From contig JAVKTQ010000003.1 in NCBI GenBank assembly GCA_031460455.1, positions 62,001-126,000 of the forward strand: 64,000 bases of DNA, written 5' to 3'. Origin of the DNA: Sporomusaceae bacterium (GTDB taxonomy: Bacteria > Bacillota > Negativicutes > Sporomusales > UBA7701). Position 1 is the stretch's first letter. Each line of letters begins with the position of its first letter. The notes under the pieces were generated by a model. It was not told the origin of the DNA, did not search any database, and saw only the letters and a program-made list of their open reading frames with translations. Shown here piece by piece: positions 1-8,867 of the stretch. The position numbers were made by a program, and so were the translations under genes.

Positions 1-999
1 CTTATAACCGGTTGTGGCGGCGGGGAAAAGAAACCATCGGCCGCCCAAGACGCCAAAGTGATCGAAATCAAATTGGCCCACAGTTCGCCTGCCGTCAACG
101 ACAGGCTGGAGATGGCGTGTCAGGCGTTCAAGAAACATGTTGAAGAGAAAACCAACGGAAAAGTCAAAGTGACTACATATCCCAACAGTCAGCTCGGCGG
201 GGAACGCGAGCAACTGGAAGGCCTGCAGATGGGGACGATTCAAATGGCGGCTCTCAGTTCCGGTCCGCTGCCAGGGATATTCCCCCAGATGATGGTTTTT
301 GACCTGCCGTACCTGTTTGGCACCCAGAAGGCAGCCTATGAAGTGCTCGACGGCCCTGTCGGCCAAGAAATCCTCGAACTGATGAGAGCCAAGACCGGCG
401 TCAGGGGTCTGGTCTGGGGCGAGAACGGTTTCCGGCATTTCACCAACAGCGTAAGGACCGTCACCAAACCGGCCGATATGCAGGGCCTGAAAATCCGGAC
501 AATGGAAAACCCGGCTCATATGGCGATCGTCAAAGCTCTGGGCGGCAGCCCGACCCCGATGGCGTTCAACGAAGTGTACAGCGCCTTGCAGCAGAAAACT
601 ATCGACGGGCAGGAAAACCCCATTTCCCTGATCGTTTCCATGCGTTTTTACGAGACCCAGAAATACCTGACCCTCGACGGTCATGTATATAATCCGTACC
701 TGCTGCTGATGAACGACAAGTTTTACAGCGGCCTGAGCGACGACATCAAGAAGGTTATCAACGAGGGCGCAGTTATTTGGCGAAAAGTGGAAAGAGAAGA
801 AAACAACAAGCAAATCAAAGAAGGTATGGATAAGCTGAAGGCCGGCGGCATGCAAATAACTGAACTTACGCCAGACCAGCTTAAGGCTTTCCGGGAAGCC
901 ACGAAACCCGTTTACGACACGATTGGCAAGAAGGATGTCGGCGAGCAACTGCTCAATAAGGTTCTGAAAGCGGTGCAGGAGGCCGAAAGCAAGAAATAG
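1..999 (+). CDS. dctP: TRAP transporter solute-binding protein DctP (5' end outside window)
   Basis: Extracytoplasmic solute receptor of a TRAP transporter, which delivers a carboxylate-type ligand to the DctQM membrane proteins. The reading frame is open from base 1 and begins with residues LITGCGGG, a lipobox with the lipidated Cys at codon 5 of the window, so the true start lies a few codons upstream. The body is a typical DctP fold of about 310 residues with the family motifs LGGEREQLEGLQMGT and GLKIRTMENP. The latter holds the Arg that normally salt-bridges a ligand carboxylate. dctQ and dctM follow on the same strand. The ligand cannot be read from sequence. Since the next operon makes acyl-CoA intermediates, a C4 acid is a guess only. 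Confidence 0.93.
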   Translation, partial: LITGCGGGEKKPSAAQDAKVIEIKLAHSSPAVNDRLEMACQAFKKHVEEKTNGKVKVTTYPNSQLGGEREQLEGLQMGTIQMAALSSGPLPGIFPQMMVFDLPYLFGTQKAAYEVLDGPVGQEILELMRAKTGVRGLVWGENGFRHFTNSVRTVTKPADMQGLKIRTMENPAHMAIVKALGGSPTPMAFNEVYSALQQKTIDGQENPISLIVSMRFYETQKYLTLDGHVYNPYLLLMNDKFYSGLSDDIKKVINEGAVIWRKVEREENNKQIKEGMDKLKAGGMQITELTPDQLKAFREATKPVYDTIGKKDVGEQLLNKVLKAVQEAESKK

Positions 1000-1029
1000 G
1001 AACGTGAGATAACCCGGACTAAGATAGAG

Positions 1030-1080
1030 GGGGCAGCCAGACGAGAAGTGCCGTTTGCCGATCTGGGGGGCTGCCCCTTT
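1030..1080 (+). promoter_or_regulatory. Intercistronic hairpin between dctP and dctQ
   Basis: A perfect 9-bp inverted repeat, GGGGCAGCC (1030-1038) and GGCTGCCCC (1069-1077), encloses a 30-nt loop and is followed by TTTATT. It lies in the 90-nt gap between dctP and dctQ. Such a hairpin could attenuate read-through or protect the dctP message, giving more binding protein than permease. That role is inferred. Confidence 0.5.
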
Positions 1081-1098
1081 ATTCGTGGGAGGATGAAA

Positions 1099-1620
1099 AT
1101 GGCTTTTCTCAGGAAAGTCGATGAAATAATGACTTATATCGAGGACCATCTTATCGCCGCATTATTGATCGCTATGACGGCGATAACCTTCTGGGGGGTA
1201 ATCACCCGCTTCGTAATAAATGACTCGTCTTCTTGGTCCGAGGAGGCTTCGCGATACCTCTCCATATGGGCGGTTTTTATCGGCGCCAGCCTTGGTGTGA
1301 AGAAGGGCGCCCATATCGGTGTGGAAGCATTTGTCGTGGCTTTGCCGAAAAGGGCTCAGAGGTATGCCGGTATCATCACAAGTCTGTGCTGTTTGGTGTT
1401 TTGCGTCGCGCTCACCTATGTCGGCGGCGACTACACTCAGCGGCTGATGGCCACCGGACAGCTTTCTCCCGCCATGCGCATACCTATAGTCGTCGCCTAC
1501 GCCGCCGTCCCGGTGGGTTGTCTGTTGATGAGCATACGTTATCTGCTGAAGCTGGTTGAGCAGATCGGCAGCATATCGGACTCTGACGACGACCAGACCC
1601 GGGTGGATAACGCTATATAA
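1099..1620 (+). CDS. dctQ: TRAP transporter small permease DctQ
   Basis: Small four-helix membrane subunit of the TRAP transporter. It scaffolds the large subunit DctM. The protein is about 173 residues with four hydrophobic segments and the family signature around WSEEASRYLSIWAVFIGAS and KGAHIGVEAF. I prefer the ATG at 1099 because GGGAGG at 1087-1092 is then 6 nt upstream. An ATG at 1093 abuts that site, and a GTG at 1048 lies inside the upstream hairpin. dctM starts 16 nt after the stop, so the two are translated from one message. Confidence 0.93.
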   Translation: MAFLRKVDEIMTYIEDHLIAALLIAMTAITFWGVITRFVINDSSSWSEEASRYLSIWAVFIGASLGVKKGAHIGVEAFVVALPKRAQRYAGIITSLCCLVFCVALTYVGGDYTQRLMATGQLSPAMRIPIVVAYAAVPVGCLLMSIRYLLKLVEQIGSISDSDDDQTRVDNAI

Positions 1621-1636
1621 GGAGGCGAGACGGCAG

Positions 1637-2914
1637 ATGGGCGATATTCTGATCATTGTATTCGGAGTACTTGTTGTTCTGAACGTGCCGTTGGGCATCG
1701 GCATGGGGATGGCCTCGTTGGCGGCGCTGGCGATAACACAGAAGGTGCCTGTCTTTATTGTGGCGCAGAGGATGTTTACCGGTCTGGATTCTTTTTCGCT
1801 GTTGGCTATTCCGCTTTTCATGATTGCCGGACGGCTGATGGAGCGGGGCGGTATATCCAAACGGCTGATCGGTTTGGCCACTAACATGGTGGGTTCGGTT
1901 TCCGGCGGCCTGGCTCTGGTCGCTGTGCTGGCCTGCATGTTTTTTGCCGCTATCTCCGGCTCAGCGCCGGCGACGGTCGTCGCTATCGGCGCTATCATGG
2001 TGCCGGCGATGATCGAGGCCGGCTACGACAAGGCTTTCGCCGTCGGCCTGATGGCGGCGGCTGGAACGATAGGCGTTATCATTCCCCCCAGCATTCCGTT
2101 TGTAACTTACGGTATCAGCATGAACGCTTCCATCGGCAAACTATTCATGGCCGGAGTGGTGCCGGGCGTCGTTATGGGACTGTCGCTGATGGCTGTCTGT
2201 TATTTCATCGCCAAGAAAAGAGGCTATAAAGGGACGGTAAGGCCGACTCTCGCAGCTTTCTGGGCGTCGTTCAAGGATTCGATCTGGGGTCTGGCCATGC
2301 CGCTAATCATTCTGGGCGGCATATACGGCGGCGTGTTCACGCCGACCGAGGCTGCCGCCGTGGCTTGCGTATACAGTCTCATAATCGGTTTCTTTATTTA
2401 CCGGGAACTGAATCTGAAAGAAATGGTCACCAGCTTCTCCGAGGCGGGCGTGACTTCCGCCATGGTAATGCTTATTATCGCCACCGCCACCGCCATGGGC
2501 TGGATAATGACCACCGAGCAGATTCCCGTAAAAGTGGCGACAGCTATCTCGGCGATTGCCGATGATGCCAACATGCTGCTGCTATTGGTCAACTTTATCC
2601 TGCTCATTACCGGCTGCTTCATGGAGCTCAATGCGGCCATCATTATTCTGGGCCCGATCTTCCTTCCGCTGGTGATGCTAATGAAAGTCGACCTTATTCA
2701 CTTTGGGGTTATTATGGTTGTAAACATGACGATCGGCCTCCTGACGCCGCCGTTGGGGGTCAATCTGTTCGTCGCCGGCAGCCTCCAGAAAGACGTTTCC
2801 TTCAAGCAGATTATCAAGGCTTCCTTCCCGTTTTTGGTCATACTTATCGTTGATTTACTCCTTTTCACCTATTTGCCATCCCTGTCGCTGTGGCTGGTGA
2901 AGCTTCTGACATAA
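1637..2914 (+). CDS. dctM: TRAP transporter large permease DctM
   Basis: Large membrane subunit of the TRAP transporter and the site of sodium-driven substrate movement. The 425-residue length matches the family. The protein is almost entirely hydrophobic, with repeated segments such as FAAISGSAPATVVAIG and ITGCFMELNAAIIILGPIF that form the substrate and sodium sites. The ATG at 1637 follows GGAGG at 1621-1625; the frame is open further upstream into dctQ but without a ribosome binding site. A T-rich hairpin at about 3000-3045 ends the operon. Confidence 0.94.
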   Translation: MGDILIIVFGVLVVLNVPLGIGMGMASLAALAITQKVPVFIVAQRMFTGLDSFSLLAIPLFMIAGRLMERGGISKRLIGLATNMVGSVSGGLALVAVLACMFFAAISGSAPATVVAIGAIMVPAMIEAGYDKAFAVGLMAAAGTIGVIIPPSIPFVTYGISMNASIGKLFMAGVVPGVVMGLSLMAVCYFIAKKRGYKGTVRPTLAAFWASFKDSIWGLAMPLIILGGIYGGVFTPTEAAAVACVYSLIIGFFIYRELNLKEMVTSFSEAGVTSAMVMLIIATATAMGWIMTTEQIPVKVATAISAIADDANMLLLLVNFILLITGCFMELNAAIIILGPIFLPLVMLMKVDLIHFGVIMVVNMTIGLLTPPLGVNLFVAGSLQKDVSFKQIIKASFPFLVILIVDLLLFTYLPSLSLWLVKLLT

Positions 2915-2998
2915 GCGATCTTTCTTTGAACGTCAGAAGAATAGCGGGCGCCGGTACGGGTCTTCCCAGCGCCAAGTAGTGGCGTTCCTGGTGCTGTT

Positions 2999-3046
2999 GC
3001 CTCCTCGATGGCACGTCTGTGGGAGGAGCGCTACTATTTTTTTTAG
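2999..3046 (+). terminator. Probable terminator after dctPQM
   Basis: A CCTCC / GGAGG stem around 3000-3029 is followed by a run of eight T at 3038-3045, placed between dctM and the next operon. The stem is imperfect. Confidence 0.5.
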
Positions 3047-3168
3047 ATTGGCGAACCCCGCGGGAATCGATAAAGGTAAAATATACGGCCGCTGCTCTCA
3101 GGAACATACCGGCCGTTTCCCAAGAGATAACATTTTACAGTTTTCAATGTAAGAGAGGAGTATGAGCT

Positions 3169-6100
3169 GTGTCTACCCGCAATAAGAAAACTATGGACGG
3201 AAATACCGCAGCGGCGTATGTGTCGTACGCGTTCACCGAAGTGGCGGCCATTTATCCCATCACTCCCTCGTCGCAGATGGCGGAATTGGTTGACGAGTGG
3301 TCTGCCCAGGGCCGGAAGAATATTTTCGGCCAACCGGTCAAGGTAATCGAGATGCAGTCTGAGGGTGGCGCGGCCGGGACGCTGCACGGCTGTTTGCAGG
3401 CCGGGGCGCTGACCACCACTTATACGGCGTCTCAGGGTTTGCTGCTGATGATACCGAATATGTACAAGATCGCCGGCGAACTGCTGCCCGCCGTCTTCCA
3501 CGTAAGCGCCCGGGCTTTGGCCGCCAACGCGCTCAGCATTTTCGGCGACCATCAGGATGTAATGGCCACCCGCCAGACAGGTTTTGGGTTGCTGGCGTCC
3601 AGCAGTGTTCAGCAGGCGATGGATTTGGCGGCGGTCGCCCATTTGGCGGCCATCCGGGGACGGGTGCCGTTCCTCCACTTTTTCGACGGTTTCCGTACAT
3701 CGCACGAGGTGCAGAAAATCGATGCCCTTGAATATGAAGAGCTGGCCAAACTGCTGGATATGGAGGCGGTGGACGAGTTTCGCCGTCGCGCTCTTAACCC
3801 TGACCACCCGGTGATCCGCGGCACTACACAGAATCCGGATATTTATTTCCAGACCCGCGAGGCGGTCAACAAGTTTTATGATGCGCTTCCCGGCATTGTC
3901 GAATATTACATGGGGGAAATCAACAAAATCACCGGCCGCGATTACCGATTGTTCAATTACTACGGCGATCCCGAGGCGGAGCGGGTTATCGTCGCCATGG
4001 GGTCGGGCTGCGACGCTATCAGGGAAACAGTCGATTATCTGAACGCGCGCGGCGAGAAGGTCGGGTTGGTCGACGTCCATCTCTATAGACCATTTTCGGT
4101 CGAGCATTTCCTGCGGGCCGTGCCGCCTTCCGCCCGCGCCGTCGCCGTCCTTGACCGGACAAAAGAGCCGGGGGCGGCCGGCGATCCGTTGTACCTGGAT
4201 GTGAGAAATGCGTTCTTCGGCTGCGCCGACGCGCCGGTTATCATCGGCGGGCGCTATGGCCTGGGCTCGAAGGATTTTACCCCGGCCCATATCGCCGCCG
4301 TCTATGAGAATCTGAAGGCGGATAAGCCCCGTACCGCCTTTACGGTGAGTATAAACGACGATGTGACTTTTTCCTCTCTGCCGGAGTACCCGCTGGCGAT
4401 CGATACCACGCCGGCCGGCACGACCTGCTGCAAGTTCTGGGGGATGGGCGCGGATGGCACGGTGGGCGCCAACAAAAGCGCGATCAAGATAATCGGCGAT
4501 CACACCGATCTGTACGCGCAGGCCTATTTCGCGTATGACGCGAAAAAGTCGGGCGGCGTGACCGTGTCGCACCTGCGCTTCGGCCGGCAGCCGATCCAGT
4601 CCTCCTATCTGATAACCAACGCCGATTTTATCGCTTGCCACAATCAGGCGTATGTCGACTTGTACGACATTCTGGACGGACTGAAACCGGGCGGGAAGTT
4701 CCTGCTGAATTGCCTGTGGCGGCCGGAGGAGTTGGAAAAGAACCTGCCGGCGGCGATGAAACGGTACCTGGCGGCCAACAACGTCCAGTTTTATACGATC
4801 AATGCTTTGGGCATCGCCCAGGAGCTGGGACTCGGCGGCCGGATAAATATGATTATGCAGGCGGCTTTCTTCCAGCTTGCGGGGATTATCCCGGTGGCGG
4901 ACGCCGTGCGTTACCTCAAGGAAGCGATCGTCGACTCTTACGGCCGACAGGGGCAGGCTACCATTGATATGAACTTTGCCGCCGTGGAGCGCGGCATCCG
5001 CGAACTTGTCCGCATCGACGTGCCGGCCGGGTGGAAAGACGCCGTTGACGCGCCGCGCGCGGACGAAAAGCCGTTGCCCCAATTTGTGAAAGAGGTCATG
5101 ATACCGATGAACCGCCAGGAGGGCGACAAGCTTCCGGTGAGCATCTTCAACGGCCGGGAGGACGGAACGTTTCCGTCGGGGCTGACGGCGTGGGAGAAGA
5201 GGGGCGTGGCCTTCGAGACGCCTGTATGGCAAGCCGATAAATGCATTCAGTGCAACCAATGCTCGTTTGTTTGTCCGCACGCGGTCATCCGGCCAATGCT
5301 GCTGACTCCCGAAGACCTGAAGAACGCGCCGGCCGGGTTCGCCGCCAAGCCGGCCACCGGTTATCCGGGACTGATGTTCCATCTGGCAGTATCGGCGATG
5401 GACTGCAGCGGCTGCGGCAATTGCGTCGATGTCTGCCCGGCGAAGGAGAAGGCGCTGGCGATGAAGCCGCTGGCCGACCAACGGCCGGCCTGCGAGGAGT
5501 GGTGGGCTTTCGCCCAGACCCTCTCGCCCCAGTCTGTTCCGGCGGGCCAGAAGTTCACCGTCAAAGGCAGCCAGTTTTCACTGCCGTTGCAGGAATTCTC
5601 GGGCGCCTGCGCCGGGTGCGGCGAGACGCCCTACGCCAAACTTATAACCCAGCTTTTCGGCGACCGCATGCTTATCTCGAACGCGGCCGGCTGTTCCACC
5701 GTCTGGGGCGCGACCGCTCCATCGACCTCTTATACCACCGACCGGCGCGGCTTCGGTCCGGCCTGGGGATTTTCCCTGTTCGAGGATAACGCCGAGTACG
5801 GTTTCGGTATGCATATGGGCGGTCAGCAGGTCAGGAGAACTATTGCCGGCTTGGTGGAAGAAGCGCTGGCCGGCGGTGTTGCCGCAGACCTCAAGATGGC
5901 GATGGAGGATTGGCTGGCCCGCATCGACGAAGGGCCGGGCACGAGGGAGCGGTCCGATCGCCTGGCGAGCGCGCTCGCGGCGGAGAAGGGCGACGCCCCG
6001 TTGCTGAATGCGATTTACAACCAACGCGATTTTTTCGTCAAGCGGTCGCAGTGGATCTTCGGCGGCGACGGCTGGGCGTACGACATCGGCTACGGCGGTC

Positions 6101-6690
6101 TCGACCATGTGCTGGCTTCGGGAGAAGACGTAAATGTTCTTGTCTTCGATACCGAGGTCTACTCCAACACCGGCGGCCAGTCGTCCAAAGCGACGCCGGC
6201 GGCCGCTGTCGCCCAGTTCGCCGCCAGCGGCAAGAAAACCCGCAAGAAAGACCTGGGGCTTATGGCGATGTCGTACGGGTATGTATATGTCGCTCAGGTC
6301 GCCATGGGGGCCGATAAAAACCAAACCCTAAAGGCTATCGCCGAAGCCGAGGCGTATCCCGGTCCTTCGCTCATCATCGCCTACGCCCCTTGCCTCAATC
6401 ACGGCATAATGGCCGGGATGGGCAAAACCCAGGCGCAGGCCAAACGGGCGGTGGAAGCCGGATACTGGGCGCTGTACCGTTACAATCCGCAACTTAAGGA
6501 GAAGGGCGGCAACCCCTTCCTTTTGGATTCGAAGGAACCCACCGCCAGTTTCCGGGACTTCCTCATGAGCGAAGTCCGTTACACGGCGCTGGCCAGACAG
6601 TTCCCCGAGACGGCGCAGGCCCTTTTTGATAAGGCTGAGCGCGACGCCAGGGAGAGGCTGGAGACTTACAAGCGATTAGCGGCTTATTAA
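3169..6690 (+). CDS. nifJ: Pyruvate:ferredoxin (flavodoxin) oxidoreductase
   Basis: Homodimeric PFOR that oxidises pyruvate and CoA to acetyl-CoA and CO2, passing electrons to ferredoxin. At 1173 residues it is full length. In order: the pyruvate-binding domain begins with FTEVAAIYPITPSS, followed by domains II and III. A two-cluster ferredoxin domain has CIQCNQCSFVCP near residue 692 and CSGCGNCVDVCP near 746. The third cluster and TPP domain includes CAGCGETPY near 812 and GDGWAYDIGYGG with DTEVYSNTGGQ near 965-1000. The GTG at 3169 has AGAGAGGAG 8 nt upstream. An inverted repeat ACGGCCG (3085-3091 and 3110-3116) lies in the leader and could be an operator. abfD follows after a 56-nt gap. 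Confidence 0.97.
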   Translation: MSTRNKKTMDGNTAAAYVSYAFTEVAAIYPITPSSQMAELVDEWSAQGRKNIFGQPVKVIEMQSEGGAAGTLHGCLQAGALTTTYTASQGLLLMIPNMYKIAGELLPAVFHVSARALAANALSIFGDHQDVMATRQTGFGLLASSSVQQAMDLAAVAHLAAIRGRVPFLHFFDGFRTSHEVQKIDALEYEELAKLLDMEAVDEFRRRALNPDHPVIRGTTQNPDIYFQTREAVNKFYDALPGIVEYYMGEINKITGRDYRLFNYYGDPEAERVIVAMGSGCDAIRETVDYLNARGEKVGLVDVHLYRPFSVEHFLRAVPPSARAVAVLDRTKEPGAAGDPLYLDVRNAFFGCADAPVIIGGRYGLGSKDFTPAHIAAVYENLKADKPRTAFTVSINDDVTFSSLPEYPLAIDTTPAGTTCCKFWGMGADGTVGANKSAIKIIGDHTDLYAQAYFAYDAKKSGGVTVSHLRFGRQPIQSSYLITNADFIACHNQAYVDLYDILDGLKPGGKFLLNCLWRPEELEKNLPAAMKRYLAANNVQFYTINALGIAQELGLGGRINMIMQAAFFQLAGIIPVADAVRYLKEAIVDSYGRQGQATIDMNFAAVERGIRELVRIDVPAGWKDAVDAPRADEKPLPQFVKEVMIPMNRQEGDKLPVSIFNGREDGTFPSGLTAWEKRGVAFETPVWQADKCIQCNQCSFVCPHAVIRPMLLTPEDLKNAPAGFAAKPATGYPGLMFHLAVSAMDCSGCGNCVDVCPAKEKALAMKPLADQRPACEEWWAFAQTLSPQSVPAGQKFTVKGSQFSLPLQEFSGACAGCGETPYAKLITQLFGDRMLISNAAGCSTVWGATAPSTSYTTDRRGFGPAWGFSLFEDNAEYGFGMHMGGQQVRRTIAGLVEEALAGGVAADLKMAMEDWLARIDEGPGTRERSDRLASALAAEKGDAPLLNAIYNQRDFFVKRSQWIFGGDGWAYDIGYGGLDHVLASGEDVNVLVFDTEVYSNTGGQSSKATPAAAVAQFAASGKKTRKKDLGLMAMSYGYVYVAQVAMGADKNQTLKAIAEAEAYPGPSLIIAYAPCLNHGIMAGMGKTQAQAKRAVEAGYWALYRYNPQLKEKGGNPFLLDSKEPTASFRDFLMSEVRYTALARQFPETAQALFDKAERDARERLETYKRLAAY

Positions 6691-6700
6691 ATGAAGAAGG

Positions 6701-6724
6701 GGCGGCCCCGCTTCAGGGGCCGCC
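6701..6724 (+). promoter_or_regulatory. Intercistronic hairpin between nifJ and abfD
   Basis: A perfect 9-bp stem GGCGGCCCC / GGGGCCGCC with a 6-nt loop sits in the 56-nt gap, 8 nt before the ribosome binding site of abfD. No T-run follows, so it is not an obvious terminator. A role in mRNA processing or in tuning abfD translation is inferred. Confidence 0.55.
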
Positions 6725-6746
6725 ACCAGGTAAAGGAGGAATAGCT

Positions 6747-8207
6747 GTGGCAATAAAAACCGGACAGGAATATGAGGATAGTTTACGCAAACTCAGATTC
6801 AAGATATATCTGCAAGGCGAATTGGTGGAAAACCCGGTGGATCATCCTGTTATCAGGCCGTCGATGAATGCGGTGAAGATGACTTACGATCTGGCTAATC
6901 AACCCGAGTACGAAGAGCTTATGACGACAACCTCCCACCTCACCGGCAAGAAAATCAACCGGTTTTGCCATTTGCACCAGAGCGCGGAAGACTTGGTGAA
7001 GAAAGTAAAGATGCAGCGGCTGCTGGGCCAGAAAACGGCGGCCTGCTTCCAACGCTGCGTGGGGATGGACGCCATTAACGCCGTCGACAGCGTGACCTTT
7101 GAGATGGACGGTAAACTGGGTACCAATTATCACGACCGGTTCAATAATTTCCTGCTCAGGATGCAGGAAGAGGACTGGACGGTCGACGGCGCCATGACTG
7201 ACCCGAAAGGCGACCGCAGCCTGCCGCCCCACAAGCAGGCCGACCCCGACCTTTTTGTCCATGTTGTGGAGAAACGCCAGGACGGCATTGTCGTCCGGGG
7301 GGCCAAGGCGCACCAGACCGGCGCGGTCAACTCTCACTGGATTCTCGTCATGCCTACAATCGCGATGGGTAAAGAGGACGGCGCTTATGCCGTTTCTTTC
7401 GCCGCTCCGGCCGACGCCGAGGGCATTTTCTACATCTACGGGCGTCAGTCGTGCGACACCCGCAAGCTCGAAGGCGGCGATATCGATGTCGGCAACAGCC
7501 GGTTCGGCGGCCATGAAGCGCTGATGGTTTTCGACAATGTCTTTATCCCCTGGGAAAATGTCTTCATGTGCGGCGAAACAGAGTTTAGCGGCCTGTTGGT
7601 GGAGCGCTTCGCCGGCTATCATCGTCAGAGTTACGGCGGCTGCAAGGTGGGCGTCGGCGATGTCCTCATCGGCGCGACTGCGCTGGCCGCCGAATACAAC
7701 GGGGCTGATAAGGCTTCCCATGTCAAGGATAAGCTTATCGAGATGACCCATCTCAACGAAACATTGTATGCCTGCGGTATCGCTTGCTCGGCCAACGGCT
7801 ATCCGACCGCCTCGGGGACGTACCTGATCGATCTTCTGCTGGCCAATGTCTGCAAGCAGAATGTTACCCGCTACCCGTACGAGATCGCCCGGCTGGCCGA
7901 GGACATCGCCGGCGGCCTGATGGTGACAATGCCTTCGGAGAAAGATTTGCGCCACCCGGAAATCGGCAAGGTAGTGGAAAAATACTTTTCCTCCAAGCCT
8001 GGTGTGCCCACCGAACACCGGATGCGCGTTTTGCGGCTGATCGAAAATCTTACGTTGGGCACAGCCGCCGTCGGCTACCGGACCGAATCGATGCATGGCG
8101 CGGGCTCGCCTCAGGCGCAGCGCATCGTGATCGCCCGCCAGGGAAATATTGAGCAGAAAAAGGATCTGGCCAAGTCGATCGCCGGGATTGCTCCTGACGC
8201 CTCCTGA
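6747..8207 (+). CDS. abfD: 4-hydroxybutyryl-CoA dehydratase / vinylacetyl-CoA isomerase
   Basis: FAD and [4Fe-4S] enzyme that dehydrates 4-hydroxybutyryl-CoA to crotonyl-CoA and isomerises vinylacetyl-CoA. At 486 residues it matches the Clostridium aminobutyricum enzyme. All four known cluster ligands appear to be present: Cys100 and Cys104 in CFQRC (one residue offset from the known Cys99 and Cys103), His292 and Cys299 in YHRQSYGGC. The fold is that of acyl-CoA dehydrogenases, with FIPWENVF and the C-terminal helix bundle. The GTG at 6747 follows AAAGGAGG. The operon partner is PFOR rather than the usual abfT or 4-hydroxybutyrate dehydrogenase genes, neither of which is in this window. 4-Hydroxyphenylacetate 3-monooxygenase belongs to the same superfamily but lacks these ligands. 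Confidence 0.9.
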   Translation: MAIKTGQEYEDSLRKLRFKIYLQGELVENPVDHPVIRPSMNAVKMTYDLANQPEYEELMTTTSHLTGKKINRFCHLHQSAEDLVKKVKMQRLLGQKTAACFQRCVGMDAINAVDSVTFEMDGKLGTNYHDRFNNFLLRMQEEDWTVDGAMTDPKGDRSLPPHKQADPDLFVHVVEKRQDGIVVRGAKAHQTGAVNSHWILVMPTIAMGKEDGAYAVSFAAPADAEGIFYIYGRQSCDTRKLEGGDIDVGNSRFGGHEALMVFDNVFIPWENVFMCGETEFSGLLVERFAGYHRQSYGGCKVGVGDVLIGATALAAEYNGADKASHVKDKLIEMTHLNETLYACGIACSANGYPTASGTYLIDLLLANVCKQNVTRYPYEIARLAEDIAGGLMVTMPSEKDLRHPEIGKVVEKYFSSKPGVPTEHRMRVLRLIENLTLGTAAVGYRTESMHGAGSPQAQRIVIARQGNIEQKKDLAKSIAGIAPDAS

Positions 8208-8249
8208 CCGTGGCGGGAAAATTTTCATAACTGCGCATCGTATAACGCA

Positions 8250-8286
8250 AACGGGCAGGCGGTAACGTCGCCCGTTTTCTTTTTGT
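8250..8286 (+). terminator. Rho-independent terminator after abfD
   Basis: AACGGGC (8250-8256) pairs with GCCCGTT (8270-8276), followed by TTCTTTTTG. It lies 43 nt past the abfD stop and before the next promoter. Confidence 0.75.
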
Positions 8287-8325
8287 CTTACAGATGCAGA
8301 TTACAAGTGTTTTATAAAGAAACAG

Positions 8326-8354
8326 TTGCAATATGCATCTATGCTGTGTATACT
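8326..8354 (+). promoter_or_regulatory. Sigma-70 promoter of the marR-arsP-arsM operon
   Basis: TTGCAA (8326-8331) and TATACT (8349-8354) are separated by exactly 17 nt. They lie between the terminator of abfD and the ribosome binding site of the MarR gene. The -35 box overlaps an upstream in-frame TTG, which argues against starting the MarR protein there. Confidence 0.65.
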
Positions 8355-8376
8355 GATGAACAGGAGGTGCTATAAT

Positions 8377-8862
8377 TTGACAGACGAAAAACAGGCCAAA
8401 AGGCTGCGGGAAACGATGAGGATGATTGTCAGGCGGCTCGGCATCCTGGAGCGCGGCGAGGCGTCCTGCTGCGGGATAACCATGGCGCAGTGCCACGTGA
8501 TCGTGGAACTCGGCCGGGCGGAAAGGATGTCGGTAAACGAATTGGCGGAACTGCTGCGGCTCGATAAGAGCACGGTGAGCAGGTCGGTGGATAACCTCGT
8601 CGGCATGGGGCTGGTGGTGCGGGAAATCGATCCTGAGGACAGACGCTATGTGGCGCTGGCGCTGAGCGGTAACGGCGTCAAGGTGTTCGCCGGCCTGGAA
8701 AAGCGTATGGAAACTTACTTTGCCGACATAGTAGACCTGCTCCCCGCCGAAAAACGCGAACAGGTTCTCGACAGCCTGGCGCTGTTGGCGGAAGCGATAA
8801 AGAGCCCGGATTGCTGCGACCTCAGCCTGGTTAGCGGCGGCTGCGGCGTCGAAAAGAGGTAA
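8377..8862 (+). CDS. MarR-family regulator, Cys-rich, arsenic-associated type
   Basis: Winged-helix repressor of 161 residues with a clear MarR recognition region (MSVNELAELLRLDKSTVSRSV, then the wing DPEDRRYVALAL). It carries six Cys: a CC pair at 31-32 with C39 in the N-terminal helices, and CC at 146-147 with C156 at the tail. Such thiols suit trivalent arsenic or another thiophilic ligand; this is inference from residues and neighbours. Start TTG at 8377 has AGGAGG 9 nt upstream. A longer frame from TTG 8326 would begin inside the -35 box. The permease starts 5 nt after the stop, so the regulator heads its own operon. Confidence 0.85.
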   Translation: MTDEKQAKRLRETMRMIVRRLGILERGEASCCGITMAQCHVIVELGRAERMSVNELAELLRLDKSTVSRSVDNLVGMGLVVREIDPEDRRYVALALSGNGVKVFAGLEKRMETYFADIVDLLPAEKREQVLDSLALLAEAIKSPDCCDLSLVSGGCGVEKR

Positions 8863-8867
8863 CGGCC

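Noticed and set aside
3043-5481. 812-codon minus-strand open frame
   Set aside because: It is antisense to nifJ, has Arg/His-rich low-complexity composition and no family match. It arises from GC-rich codon bias.
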